8,155 nt of DNA from Flavobacteriaceae bacterium (GCA_013214275.1 JABSPP010000064.1:1-8155), one strand, 5' to 3'. Numbered from the stretch's first letter, positions 1 through 7,783 are shown. Program-made: numbers and translations. Notes: generated by a model from the sequence alone, not told the origin.

Positions 1-324
1 CCTATTGAAGTAATGCACGGAAATCTTCCAATTACAGGATATCGATTTGGTGATGTTGCCTACATTACGGATCTTAAAACGATCACAGACAAAGAGAAGG
101 AGAAATTAAAAAACCTGCGTATTCTGATTATCAATGCACTGAGAATAGATGAACATCCTACACATCTCAATCTCAAGGAAGCAATCGACTTTGTGTCAGA
201 AATCAAGCCCAACAAAGCTTACTTTACACATATAAGTCATAAATTGGGATTTCACGCCTTGGTAGAGAAAGAGCTGCCTGAGAACATCTTTTTAAGCTAC
301 GATGGTTTGCAGATTGAGGACTAG
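1..324 (+). CDS. MBL-fold metallo-hydrolase (PhnP-like), 3' part only
   Basis: The reading frame is already open at base 1 (Pro-Ile-Glu-Val before the first Met at 13), so the true start lies outside the window and the Met at 13 is internal. About 107 C-terminal residues are visible. They match the second half of small metallo-beta-lactamase-fold hydrolases of the PhnP / RNase Z-like group: the buried strand with a metal-bridging Asp (YITDLKTI), then a central strand with LIINALRIDEHPTH, then the helix and strand ending in the metal-ligand motif FTHISHKLG. These proteins are usually about 250 residues, so more than half is missing. PhnP itself is a phosphodiesterase; the substrate of this Bacteroidota homologue is not known from sequence. 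The gene converges on the alpha/beta hydrolase gene, with 54 bp between the two stop codons. The family call is firm, the specific activity is not. Confidence 0.87.
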   Translation, partial: PIEVMHGNLPITGYRFGDVAYITDLKTITDKEKEKLKNLRILIINALRIDEHPTHLNLKEAIDFVSEIKPNKAYFTHISHKLGFHALVEKELPENIFLSYDGLQIED

Positions 325-378
325 CAGCATACAGCGTCTTGCGATCAAGTTGATGATGAAAGTACTAGAATTCTTCAA

Positions 379-1017
379 TTATAATCTCTTATCCATCCAA
401 TCGCGAAAGCTATAGAAGTTTTGTGGCGCCACACCATGACCGACAGGATATTCGGAATAATCACAATCCAACCCCAGAGATTTTAAAAAAGGTTGACATT
501 TTCGTGCCCATTCAACGGGGATTACTTGATCGGCAGATCCATGAGACGCATAATAATCAGTAGTCATACCTGAAGACATATGATCGGGCAGCAAATCATC
601 AACTAAAAAGCCACTCAACGCCAATACATGATTCACCTTATTGACATAATTAAAAGAATAAGCATAGCTTAAAATTGCTCCTTGGCTAAATCCCAATAGA
701 AAAGTTTTTTTTGGATGGTATTTAGCTTGTAAATCATCTATTAAGCCATCAATCTTCTGTAATGATTCTTTAGCCTGACCGATATCAGAAAATTTATTTT
801 CGTTGGCATCAAAATTGATTTCATACCAACAGTAAGCACCAAATCCCATACTTTGAGGAGCTCTTACACTGATAATTCTCAATTGATGCGGGAGTTCCTC
901 GGCAAAAGAAAACAAATCTTGCTCATGGCTTCCGTAGCCGTGAAGGAGAACCAATAAAGGAGCGTGCTCTTGGTTATTTTTGGGTTTGCGTTCTACGTAG
1001 AATAAAGATTCAGCCAT
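379..1017 (-). CDS. Alpha/beta hydrolase, phospholipase/carboxylesterase family
   Basis: A cytoplasmic serine hydrolase of 212 residues, the normal length for the phospholipase/carboxylesterase (Abhydrolase_2; YpfH/EstB-like) family, which cleaves short-chain carboxyl esters. Visible motifs in order are the oxyanion-hole region LVLLHGYGS (22-30), the nucleophile elbow GFSQG with Ser111, the acid in HGSADQVIPV (Asp163), and the catalytic His194 in YPVGHGV. There is no signal peptide or membrane segment. The ATG at 1015-1017 overlaps the end of the upstream dihydroorotase-like gene by 8 bp (the TGA of that gene lies inside ATGGCTGA), so the two are probably translationally coupled. It is the last gene of the left-hand block and converges with the MBL hydrolase. 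The physiological substrate is unknown; family annotation is strong because the whole triad is present. Confidence 0.93.
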   Translation of the reverse strand: MAESLFYVERKPKNNQEHAPLLVLLHGYGSHEQDLFSFAEELPHQLRIISVRAPQSMGFGAYCWYEINFDANENKFSDIGQAKESLQKIDGLIDDLQAKYHPKKTFLLGFSQGAILSYAYSFNYVNKVNHVLALSGFLVDDLLPDHMSSGMTTDYYASHGSADQVIPVEWARKCQPFLKSLGLDCDYSEYPVGHGVAPQNFYSFRDWMDKRL

Positions 1018-2272
1018 GATTCAGCACTGACTTTTTATTTACGATAATCCCATAAACTTTTCCTTTTAAAGTTTTATCCAAGAAAGCTGAATTTTTTGAA
1101 GTGGATAAAATAGAACGTTCAGAAAAACTATATGATGTTTTGGGATCAAAAAGTGTTAAGTTGGCGTCTTGATTTTCACAGATCGAAGTACCTTTGATGC
1201 CAAAGATAGCCTTTGGATTGACTGTGATCGCATTGATAAGTGTTTCTAGATCAACAACTGAATTTACTGCGCCAAAAAAACTCTCAAGGCCAATAGTACC
1301 ATTTTCTGCTAAGCTAAATTCCAACTTTTTATTTTCGATATCAATCGGGTGATGGTCTGAGGTGATCATATCTATGGTACCATCCTCTAACCCTTTTATA
1401 AGGGCTTTTCTGTCACTCTCTGTCCGCAGTGGAGGAGTAACTTTTGCGCGACTGTCAAAACTTTCTAGCTCGTCGTCGGTTAAAAATAAATGATGCGCTG
1501 CCACACTACAAGAAACATGGAGTCCTCTTTTTTTAGCATCTTTAATAAGCTGAACAGATGCAGCTGTAGATATTGTCGGAATATGTAATTTCCCTCCTGT
1601 ATATTCCAGAATAAACAAGTCTCTAGCAATTTGAATGGTTTCTGCAAGCACTGGAATTCCTTTTAAACCTAAGCGAGTGCTGTTGATCCCTTCATTAGCA
1701 ATGCCTTCACCTGCTATGGTTTTATTGATGGGAAAACTCATGATAAGAGCATCAAAATTCTGTGCATATAGCAGTGCAATTTTCATTAAATTATCATTTT
1801 CAATAGGCTTATTGTAGTCTCCAAAAGCAATGGCTCCAGATTGCTGCATGTCATAAAGTTCTGCAAGTTCCTGTCCTTTACGTCCCTGTGTCAGGGCTCC
1901 AATGGGATACAATTGAGTGGCACAATCATCTGATCTGTGAATGACATACTTGATATCTGACTTAGCATCTATCACAGGATAGGTATTGGGATTTAATGCA
2001 ATTGCAGTAAATCCACTCTTAGACGCCACTTCTAAACCTTTTGTGATGGTTTCTCTCTCCTCATAGCCAGGTTCACCAAAAGAAACACTCGTATCGAACC
2101 AACCTGAAGATACGTGCAGGTTGTCAAGCTGAACAACTTGGTAACCTTCTTCAGACTCAATGGCGTCAGCTATTTTAGAAATGATTCCGTGTACAATTAA
2201 AATGTCTTTTGTTTGCATGTGGTATGGGCTTGAAGCGTCTATAATCGTAGCCGATTTTAAGAGCGTGGTCAT
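1010..2272 (-). CDS. pyrC: Dihydroorotase-like protein lacking zinc-ligand histidines (PyrC'-type)
   Basis: A protein of 420 residues of the amidohydrolase superfamily, collinear with bacterial dihydroorotases (cyclisation of carbamoyl-aspartate in pyrimidine synthesis). Family landmarks are retained: EPGYEERETI (67-76), LNPNTYPV (93-100), IANEGINSTRLGLKGIPVLAE, VTPPLRTESDRKAL (278-291) and TSDHHP (304-309). However, the metal-binding HxH that normally precedes the EPGYE motif is Ser62-Val-Ser64, the His expected in the 'xxHAED' segment is Phe180, the His expected in 'HxCHxST' is Thr233, and the substrate-contacting Arg after HxH is Gly66. A His-His pair (260-261) and Asp306 remain. This pattern fits a non-catalytic PyrC' homologue like those known from Pseudomonas, which support aspartate transcarbamoylase assembly; whether that applies here is inference. 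The start chosen is the ATG at 2272, which overlaps the BatA gene stop as ATGA; an upstream TTG at 2350 would add an implausible 26-residue extension. Confidence 0.88.
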   Translation of the reverse strand: MTTLLKSATIIDASSPYHMQTKDILIVHGIISKIADAIESEEGYQVVQLDNLHVSSGWFDTSVSFGEPGYEERETITKGLEVASKSGFTAIALNPNTYPVIDAKSDIKYVIHRSDDCATQLYPIGALTQGRKGQELAELYDMQQSGAIAFGDYNKPIENDNLMKIALLYAQNFDALIMSFPINKTIAGEGIANEGINSTRLGLKGIPVLAETIQIARDLFILEYTGGKLHIPTISTAASVQLIKDAKKRGLHVSCSVAAHHLFLTDDELESFDSRAKVTPPLRTESDRKALIKGLEDGTIDMITSDHHPIDIENKKLEFSLAENGTIGLESFFGAVNSVVDLETLINAITVNPKAIFGIKGTSICENQDANLTLFDPKTSYSFSERSILSTSKNSAFLDKTLKGKVYGIIVNKKSVLNHG

Positions 2273-4215
2273 GGTTTGAAGAATTTTAAAATTAAAATTT
2301 CCAATAGCAAAGATACAATAGCAATCGCCAAAAACAACTTCCAAAGCCAATGGACTTCATTTTTTTTGTTGATATCGTTAAAAAGTCTTTTTGTAGAATC
2401 ATACATTTGAATATAGGAATTCTTTTCTTTTAGTGTAGACAAATCATGGAATTGAAGGATGCTTTCTTCTCTTTGAATGTTATAAGCTAGCGTGCTCAAA
2501 GTATCTTGCGATAATAAAATATGATAAAATCCTGCTGAACTAGGCTGCTCTTCAGTATTGAGTTGTACCTTTTTACTGTACGATCGTTGCAATGGAATGA
2601 AAGATTCGTTTTGATTAGAAATACTTAAAATTGCATCCTTACCAATAGCTGCAACAATTTCAATGTCATTTGATTTTTGCAGTCTGTAATAAGGTTTAGA
2701 AACTTTCAAGCTTTGTCGTCCAATATTATAAATGGTTGGAACCACAAGGGGAGAGTTCGCAAAGTTCGTTGTCTTAGAATTTAAAGGAGACGAAAACCAG
2801 TAGACGTTCGCATAAGGATTTTTCAACTCCAGCAGAAAAGGAGTTTTGTTTTCAAATTGGATAATGGCATCGCCTGTTAAAGTATGCTCGTAGCTTTTTG
2901 ATACAGATGGATACTGAAAGTTTTTTACGGTTCTTAAAAACACATCAGTGTATAGTGGATGATCAAAATTGATATCCGTGATCTTCAAGGAATCTGCTCG
3001 GATACCCTTAATTTGCCCATTTGTCAATTTTTTTAGAAAATTATTGTAAGAAGCGACTTCAGATATCGGTGAAGGAACGATCATTAAATGTCCACCGTTG
3101 GTCACGTATTTTGTAATAGCAGATTGGAAAACGCTAGGAAAACGTTCCAATTCGTTGAGGATGATTAACTGATACTCTGCGATCGTACTATAATTAACAC
3201 GTTCTAATGGAGTATGGTTCAATAAAAAAACATCCTCATCAAATATTTTTGAAAAGGTTTTGGATGATTTCCCTACATTTAAAATACGAGTTTTTGTTTG
3301 TAAGTCAAGATGGAAATACAGTTGATTATCAAACAAGAAAATATCGTTAAAAGTTACTTTAACAAATCCCTTGAAATTGGTAGTTTTAGGGATAGAAAAC
3401 ACTATATTTTTGTCACTATCTTTTTCGATAGAGAAGGAGCGCTTACTAATTAGTTGATCGTCATTGTACAACGCGATAGGAATCTTTTCTTTTCGATCTC
3501 CTTGATTTTTGATTTGCACAGAAATAGAGATTTCATTTGTGCCAACTGCTTTAACGAATAACGTATCAATAGAAAGATTATCTTGTGCTGTTTTTGAGAG
3601 CTGAACTCCCGTAAAATCACTGTTTACATTTGTAAATACTTTTTTATCATTTATTTGAAAATCAGATATTAATATGTTTTTATTTAGATCTTTTGTTTCA
3701 TCTTTTGATTTTTTTTGAATTTCCAGCAAAACACGCTTAAAATTCTGAGGTTTTGAAGTAAAATCTAGCTGCTTTAATTGGGTGTCTAATTCACTTTTAG
3801 AAATATTTTTAAAAATTTGATCATTTGTCATCAAAGTATAAGAATCAAATTCACTCGCATGATTTACGATTTCCTGAGCTACCATTTGAAGTTCATTACC
3901 CTTATTTCCGTTGGTGTTTAAACTTAACGAGTTATCTAAGTAGATAAAATTATGGTGTTGTTTACCTGATTTTTTTTTGCTGAAATAAGGTTGGGAAAAA
4001 ACAAAAAGTAACGCTATAAGTCCTAGTGTTCTGATTCCTAAGATTAGCCACTTTTTTAAGGTTGAGCTCTTCCGAGTTTCTCGGCTGATCTTCTTTAAAA
4101 AGGCCACATTGGTAAATGCTACTTTTCTAAATTTTTGAAGCTGAAATAAGTGGATGATCATTGGTATCAATGCAAATACCAAAAAGTAAAATACCTCTGG
4201 ATTTTTAAATTGCAT
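2269..4215 (-). CDS. BatA-domain membrane protein with VWA-like region
   Basis: A protein of 648 residues of the Bacteroidota BatA N-terminal domain group (TIGR02226). The N-terminus has the typical pair of membrane segments (about 8-25 and 56-77) separated by the LFQLQKFRKVAFTNVAFLKK stretch. It is followed by a probable extracytoplasmic region with a short von Willebrand A-like fold: IYLDNSLSL carries a DxSxS metal-site motif (Asp94, Ser96, Ser98), and ILISDFQ (181-187) fits the later VWA strand. Around 349-383 a segment ending YVTNGGHLMIVPSP resembles the glutamine-amidotransferase-like domain found in related long BatA proteins. A C-terminal membrane helix spans about 622-643 (WLWKLFLAIAIVSLLLEIL). 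The role is unknown; Bat proteins were named for Bacteroides aerotolerance but function here cannot be inferred. It starts 14 bp after the S10 peptidase gene and overlaps the dihydroorotase-like gene by 4 bp, so co-expression is very likely. Confidence 0.9.
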   Translation of the reverse strand: MQFKNPEVFYFLVFALIPMIIHLFQLQKFRKVAFTNVAFLKKISRETRKSSTLKKWLILGIRTLGLIALLFVFSQPYFSKKKSGKQHHNFIYLDNSLSLNTNGNKGNELQMVAQEIVNHASEFDSYTLMTNDQIFKNISKSELDTQLKQLDFTSKPQNFKRVLLEIQKKSKDETKDLNKNILISDFQINDKKVFTNVNSDFTGVQLSKTAQDNLSIDTLFVKAVGTNEISISVQIKNQGDRKEKIPIALYNDDQLISKRSFSIEKDSDKNIVFSIPKTTNFKGFVKVTFNDIFLFDNQLYFHLDLQTKTRILNVGKSSKTFSKIFDEDVFLLNHTPLERVNYSTIAEYQLIILNELERFPSVFQSAITKYVTNGGHLMIVPSPISEVASYNNFLKKLTNGQIKGIRADSLKITDINFDHPLYTDVFLRTVKNFQYPSVSKSYEHTLTGDAIIQFENKTPFLLELKNPYANVYWFSSPLNSKTTNFANSPLVVPTIYNIGRQSLKVSKPYYRLQKSNDIEIVAAIGKDAILSISNQNESFIPLQRSYSKKVQLNTEEQPSSAGFYHILLSQDTLSTLAYNIQREESILQFHDLSTLKEKNSYIQMYDSTKRLFNDINKKNEVHWLWKLFLAIAIVSLLLEILILKFFKP

Positions 4216-4229
4216 CGTTCTTTTTCAAA

Positions 4230-5714
4230 TCAATATTTTGCTGATTTTCCATTCGTGGAACTGTTTCGTATGAATGTTCGTAAGTCATCATTTGCTTTTT
4301 TTAGATCCTCACTTCTCAAGTACATCATATGTCCGCTTCGGTATCCCTTAAATTCAAAGCGATCTTTCATGCGTCCACTCGGGTCAACTTGCCACATGGT
4401 GTATTTTGCATTGAAATATGTTGTAGCGCCATCGTAATAACCAGATTGAATCAATACTTTGAGGTATGGATTTTGTGCCATTGCCTTTCTTAAACCTTCT
4501 CGGACATTATTATTCCTTTGATCCCAAGGACTTACAGGGCCAAACACATGATATTTTACATCTGTCTTAAAATTTAAGTGCTCTCTAATGTAATAGTTGA
4601 TTGCTGGTGTAAATGAGTGCAACCATGAAGTTAATTCTGAGTTATAATCGGGTTTTTCACCAGCAACCCTCTTGTCTAAACCTCGATATCGAGAATCCAG
4701 CCTTCCCACGGTGAAACCATCTGTATCTCTCAGGAGTTCTTTCCAAAAGTAACTTTTGGGCAGGTCTAAATTATGCTGAAGAATGACCTCTTTTTTAATC
4801 CCCGAGAAATAAGCTATTTTTTCAGCAACAGCATTTCGCTCAGTATCAGAAATAAATCCTCCCTTGGCCATTGCTGGAATTAAATGATTGATTGCATACT
4901 CCTCGGATAAAGGAAGAATGTCCAGTAGATCTTTACTTTGTAACTCTTCGGATAGTCTTTTGTGATACCATGCTGCTGCTGTGAAATAAGGTAGATTGAT
5001 GGCCGACTCTAAAGCACTACCAGTTCTCAAAACCTGATAATCTGCAGGAGAAACCATGATGACTCCGTTCAGATACATCCATTGCCTGTTTTGTAATTCT
5101 GCAGCTAGCCCCATTACACGAGTCCCACCGTAGCTTTCTCCAATGATATATTTTGGAGATTGCCACCGGTTGTATCGCGTTATAAACGTATTTAACCAAC
5201 TTGCCAAGTAGTTTACATCGGCGTTCACTCCAAAGAATTTAGAGCGATCAACTTTTTCTCCTTCTTTTACCACAGGCCTTGAATAACCGGTATTAACGGG
5301 GTTGATGTAGACAATATCTGCAATATCTAAAATCGAATTTGGATTGTCTTTCACTCCGTAAGGTTGTACTGGATATCCTTCATCATCGATATTTAACACT
5401 TTTGGACCCGTGTAGGCAATGTGCATCCAAACAGAGGCAGACCCTGGGCCGCCATTAAACGACATGATGATGGGGCGCTCTTGATAATTTTTGACATCTG
5501 TTCTCTGATAATAAGTATAATACAATGAGGCGATGATCTCGCCGTGAGCATCCCAGACGGGCTGCATACCAGTGGTTGCCTTGTAACTTACCTTTTGACC
5601 GTTAATTATGGATTCATTAATAGTGACTACTGAAGTATCTAAAGGAATTCGCCGATCTTGAGCATTTGCAAAGGAGCTACTTAGTATTAAAAAGATGTAA
5701 AGAATTTTTTTCAT
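4230..5714 (-). CDS. Secreted S10-family serine carboxypeptidase
   Basis: A protein of 494 residues with a classical signal peptide (MKKILYIFLILSSSFANA, cleavage likely after Ala18), so it acts in the periplasm or outside the cell. It has the alpha/beta-hydrolase fold of peptidase family S10, whose members remove C-terminal amino acids. Visible motifs are SFNGGPGSASVW (oxyanion-hole region, 85-96), YINPVNTGYSRP (136-147), the nucleophile elbow IIGESYGG with Ser194, the acid in SGYYDGATTYF (Asp428) and the catalytic His462 in RSGHMMYLR. The triad and length are complete. The preceding gene ends 86 bp upstream; the BatA-domain gene follows after only 14 bp, which suggests it is the first gene of a co-transcribed block. 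The natural peptide substrates are not predictable; use of imported peptides or envelope protein turnover would both fit. Confidence 0.94.
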   Translation of the reverse strand: MKKILYIFLILSSSFANAQDRRIPLDTSVVTINESIINGQKVSYKATTGMQPVWDAHGEIIASLYYTYYQRTDVKNYQERPIIMSFNGGPGSASVWMHIAYTGPKVLNIDDEGYPVQPYGVKDNPNSILDIADIVYINPVNTGYSRPVVKEGEKVDRSKFFGVNADVNYLASWLNTFITRYNRWQSPKYIIGESYGGTRVMGLAAELQNRQWMYLNGVIMVSPADYQVLRTGSALESAINLPYFTAAAWYHKRLSEELQSKDLLDILPLSEEYAINHLIPAMAKGGFISDTERNAVAEKIAYFSGIKKEVILQHNLDLPKSYFWKELLRDTDGFTVGRLDSRYRGLDKRVAGEKPDYNSELTSWLHSFTPAINYYIREHLNFKTDVKYHVFGPVSPWDQRNNNVREGLRKAMAQNPYLKVLIQSGYYDGATTYFNAKYTMWQVDPSGRMKDRFEFKGYRSGHMMYLRSEDLKKANDDLRTFIRNSSTNGKSAKY

Positions 5715-5800
5715 AAGAAACCATTTAAGCTTGGCTAAATTAACAGAAAAAAATGACTTTTGATGATATAGCAGTTCGTAACACTCAGTAAAAATTTGAT

Positions 5801-6571
5801 CTAAAATTTCTCGAAAACCCCCAGCCCAAAGAGTGCGAAATCATACTTTACTGGGTCTTTAGGGTCAAATTCTCGGAGGGTCAGATCTAATTCTTTGACT
5901 GCTTTCCAGTCGTTTTGCTTCCTCGAAAGAATGGATAGCTTTCGTGCGATATTTCCTGTATGAACATCGAGTGGGCATGACAGTTTCGCAGGTGAATGAC
6001 TCTTCCAAATACCAAAATCGACTCCTGTATTGGAGTTCCTGACCATCCACCGTAAATACATGTTGATTCTCTTGGCAGCTGAATTTTTTAATGGGTTAGA
6101 TACATGTTTACGTGTTCGGGGAAGGTGTGGTAATTCAAAAAAAAGGTGTTTGAAATTGCCAATTGCTTCCTGATAGTCCTCTTGTTTGACATTAGGCAGT
6201 AGGATAGATTCTAAACCTTGATGATGGTTATAAAGATGCTTTAAAGAGGTGATAAAATATTGCAAATCTCTGCTGTTGAATGTTCGGTGAACAAACCCTT
6301 GGAGCGATTTTAAATCAGATTCTTGATGGTTTTTGATAAATTCATACGGCGCATGATCCATTAATTCCATCATTCTTAGAGCGTTATTGATGATCATGGT
6401 TCTGTTTCCCCAAGCAATGGTAGCTGTGAGAAAACCAGCGATCTCAATATCTTCTTTTTTAGTAAATAAATGATGTATTTGAATAGGGTCAGATGCTATA
6501 AATGACTTATTATTGTATTGTTCAGTCTTTTCATCGAGAAATTCTCGTAATTCTTTTCTACTGAATTGCAT
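5801..6571 (-). CDS. DUF2400 / TIGR02757 family protein
   Basis: A soluble protein of 256 residues, full length for the TIGR02757 (DUF2400) family, whose biochemical function I do not know to be established. Family hallmarks are FLTATIAWGNR near residues 47-57, the RWMVR segment followed by VDFGIWK at about 174-190, CPLDVHTGNIARKL (199-212) and the C-terminal DPVKYDFALFGLGV (239-252). The LDVHTGxxARxL segment and the helical composition recall the helix-hairpin-helix DNA glycosylase/endonuclease III fold, where an Asp in a similar position is catalytic; this resemblance is inference. The ATG at 6571 is preferred. It overlaps the CPBP gene by 14 bp; a TTG at 6580 would add only three residues. 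The gene is the third member of the tightly overlapping LolD-CPBP-DUF2400 block, and a functional link with its membrane neighbours is not obvious. Confidence 0.9.
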   Translation of the reverse strand: MQFSRKELREFLDEKTEQYNNKSFIASDPIQIHHLFTKKEDIEIAGFLTATIAWGNRTMIINNALRMMELMDHAPYEFIKNHQESDLKSLQGFVHRTFNSRDLQYFITSLKHLYNHHQGLESILLPNVKQEDYQEAIGNFKHLFFELPHLPRTRKHVSNPLKNSAAKRINMYLRWMVRNSNTGVDFGIWKSHSPAKLSCPLDVHTGNIARKLSILSRKQNDWKAVKELDLTLREFDPKDPVKYDFALFGLGVFEKF

Positions 6572-7109
6572 TACTGGCAAATAAAAAAAGAGAAACTAAT
6601 AGGCCGTTGTATGCGGCATGCATTGCCATAGCCCACAGTAGACCAAATCGCACTCTGACAAAGCCAAAAATCAACCCTAGTAGTATTTGTGGAGCCACTA
6701 GGATGGGTGAGAATAAAAGAATTTGATGGTTAATGTCATAATTAAAAAGGTGTACATAACCAAAAATCAGTGCTAAACTGTAAAAAGCAATTTTAAAAAA
6801 ATAAGGCTTTTTAAAAAGAACTAGCGGAGCTCTAAAAACGGTTTCTTCAACTATGGGGGCAATGATTGCTACCAATACCAGAATGGTGCTACTCGGAAGA
6901 TCTTTGATCGTATCAAAAGCATGGTATTGATTTTCAATCAGTTTTGTTTGATATAGGGCTCCGATCGCAAAGGAGATCAAAAACGAAATAGCAAAGCAGG
7001 TTAAGAGTAGTTGTACACATTTTACAGCTCTAGTGTAAAAAGTTGAATCGCAATCTCTTTCTAATCTTGGATTTTTGAGAAACTCTAAGAGTTCACTTAG
7101 TGTATTCAT
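6558..7109 (-). CDS. CPBP-family intramembrane metalloprotease-like protein
   Basis: An integral membrane protein of 183 residues of the CPBP/Abi family (type II CAAX prenyl endopeptidase-like). The short soluble N-terminus (1-30) is followed by hydrophobic segments at about 32-52, 73-87, 104-122, 130-151 and 155-180. All three family motifs are present: the EExxxR motif as EETVFR (Glu88, Glu89, Arg93), FGYVHLFN with His120, and WAMAMHAAYN with His164 and Asn168. These residues form the active site in characterised members, so the protein is probably an active intramembrane protease rather than a degenerate one. The substrate is unknown; in bacteria the family covers protease, bacteriocin-immunity and regulatory roles, and no bacteriocin gene is seen here. 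The ATG overlaps the stop of the LolD-like gene as ATGA, so translation is probably coupled, and its own end overlaps the DUF2400 gene. Confidence 0.92.
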   Translation of the reverse strand: MNTLSELLEFLKNPRLERDCDSTFYTRAVKCVQLLLTCFAISFLISFAIGALYQTKLIENQYHAFDTIKDLPSSTILVLVAIIAPIVEETVFRAPLVLFKKPYFFKIAFYSLALIFGYVHLFNYDINHQILLFSPILVAPQILLGLIFGFVRVRFGLLWAMAMHAAYNGLLVSLFLFASNAIQ

Positions 7110-7765
7110 ACAATTTTACCATCTTTCATGGTGAGTGTTCTATCTGCCATTTTTGCCAATTTTTCATTATGAGTCACTATAATTAAAGTTTGGTTGAGCC
7201 GATCTCTGAGTTCAAAAAATAGCTTGTGGAGGCTTTCGGCAGCAGCCGAATCTAAATTCCCGCTAGGCTCATCTGCTAAAATAATTGCTGGATCATTGAT
7301 TAATGCTCTTGCAACTGCAACTCGTTGTTGTTCACCGCCAGAGAGTTCGCTAGGTTTGTGATGTATACGACTTTGAAGCCCTAGGAGTGTTAACAAATCA
7401 CGAGCTTTTTGTATAGTTGTAGCCTTATCTTTTCGTCCTACAAAAGCGGGGATACAAACATTTTCGATTGCTGTAAACTCAGGCAGTAGCTGGTGAAACT
7501 GGAAAATATAGCCGATGTGTTCATTTCTGAATGTAGCGATCTGCTGATCTTTTAGATTGTTTAGTGAAATTCCATTGATTTCCAACTTAAAATCCGTGTC
7601 TCCATCAGGCTTGTCTAAGGTGCCCAGAATTTGAAGGAGTGTTGTCTTTCCAGCTCCTGAGGGTCCTACAATAGCCACAACTTCCCCTCTTTGTATTTTA
7701 AGGTCAACGCCTTTTAATACATGCACTTCTCCGTAACACTTGTGAATATTTTTTGCAGTAACCAT
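7106..7765 (-). CDS. lolD: LolD-like ABC transporter ATP-binding protein
   Basis: An ABC ATPase of 219 residues, close to the usual LolD length. In order it has the A-loop Tyr11 (CYGEV), Walker A GPSGAGKTT (34-42), the Q-loop FQFHQLLPEFTAIENV (Gln89), which is characteristic of the LolD/MacB branch, the signature LSGGEQQRVAVARAL (141-155), Walker B IILADE (161-166), the D-loop NLD and the switch His199 in IVTHN. It would energise extraction of outer-membrane lipoproteins by a LolCE-type permease, or drive a MacB-like permease; no permease gene is present in the window, so the partner must be encoded elsewhere. The ATG at 7763-7765 is chosen because homology begins right after it; a TTG at 7810 would add 15 residues that do not fit the family. 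It overlaps the CPBP gene by 4 bp. Confidence 0.92.
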   Translation of the reverse strand: MVTAKNIHKCYGEVHVLKGVDLKIQRGEVVAIVGPSGAGKTTLLQILGTLDKPDGDTDFKLEINGISLNNLKDQQIATFRNEHIGYIFQFHQLLPEFTAIENVCIPAFVGRKDKATTIQKARDLLTLLGLQSRIHHKPSELSGGEQQRVAVARALINDPAIILADEPSGNLDSAAAESLHKLFFELRDRLNQTLIIVTHNEKLAKMADRTLTMKDGKIV

Positions 7766-7783
7766 ATAAGGTATTTTGACGTA

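Noticed and set aside
325..378. Possible bidirectional terminator between the convergent MBL and hydrolase genes
   Set aside because: Only short loopless palindromes (AGTACT, AGAATTCT) are present; no stem-loop with a T-run is seen on either strand.
1635..1817. Opposite-strand frame of 60 codons inside the dihydroorotase-like gene
   Set aside because: No similarity to any family I recognise and fully contained in a well-supported gene; same judgement for 4150-4437 (+), 5017-5199 (-) and 5865-6050 (-).
2273..2350. N-terminal extension of the dihydroorotase-like protein from a TTG at 2350
   Set aside because: It would overlap the BatA gene by 82 bp and add 26 unconserved residues; the ATG at 2272 forms a typical ATGA coupling with the BatA stop.
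5715..5800. Promoter for the S10 block, with TAATTTAG (minus strand, 5735-5742) as a -7 box
   Set aside because: One mismatch in the -7 box and no TTTG at the right distance upstream; AT-rich DNA gives such matches by chance, although a promoter in this 86 bp gap remains plausible.
6558..7109. CPBP protein as a bacteriocin immunity or abortive-infection (defence) gene
   Set aside because: No bacteriocin precursor, toxin, restriction or phage gene is nearby; the gene is embedded in a housekeeping-like envelope cluster.
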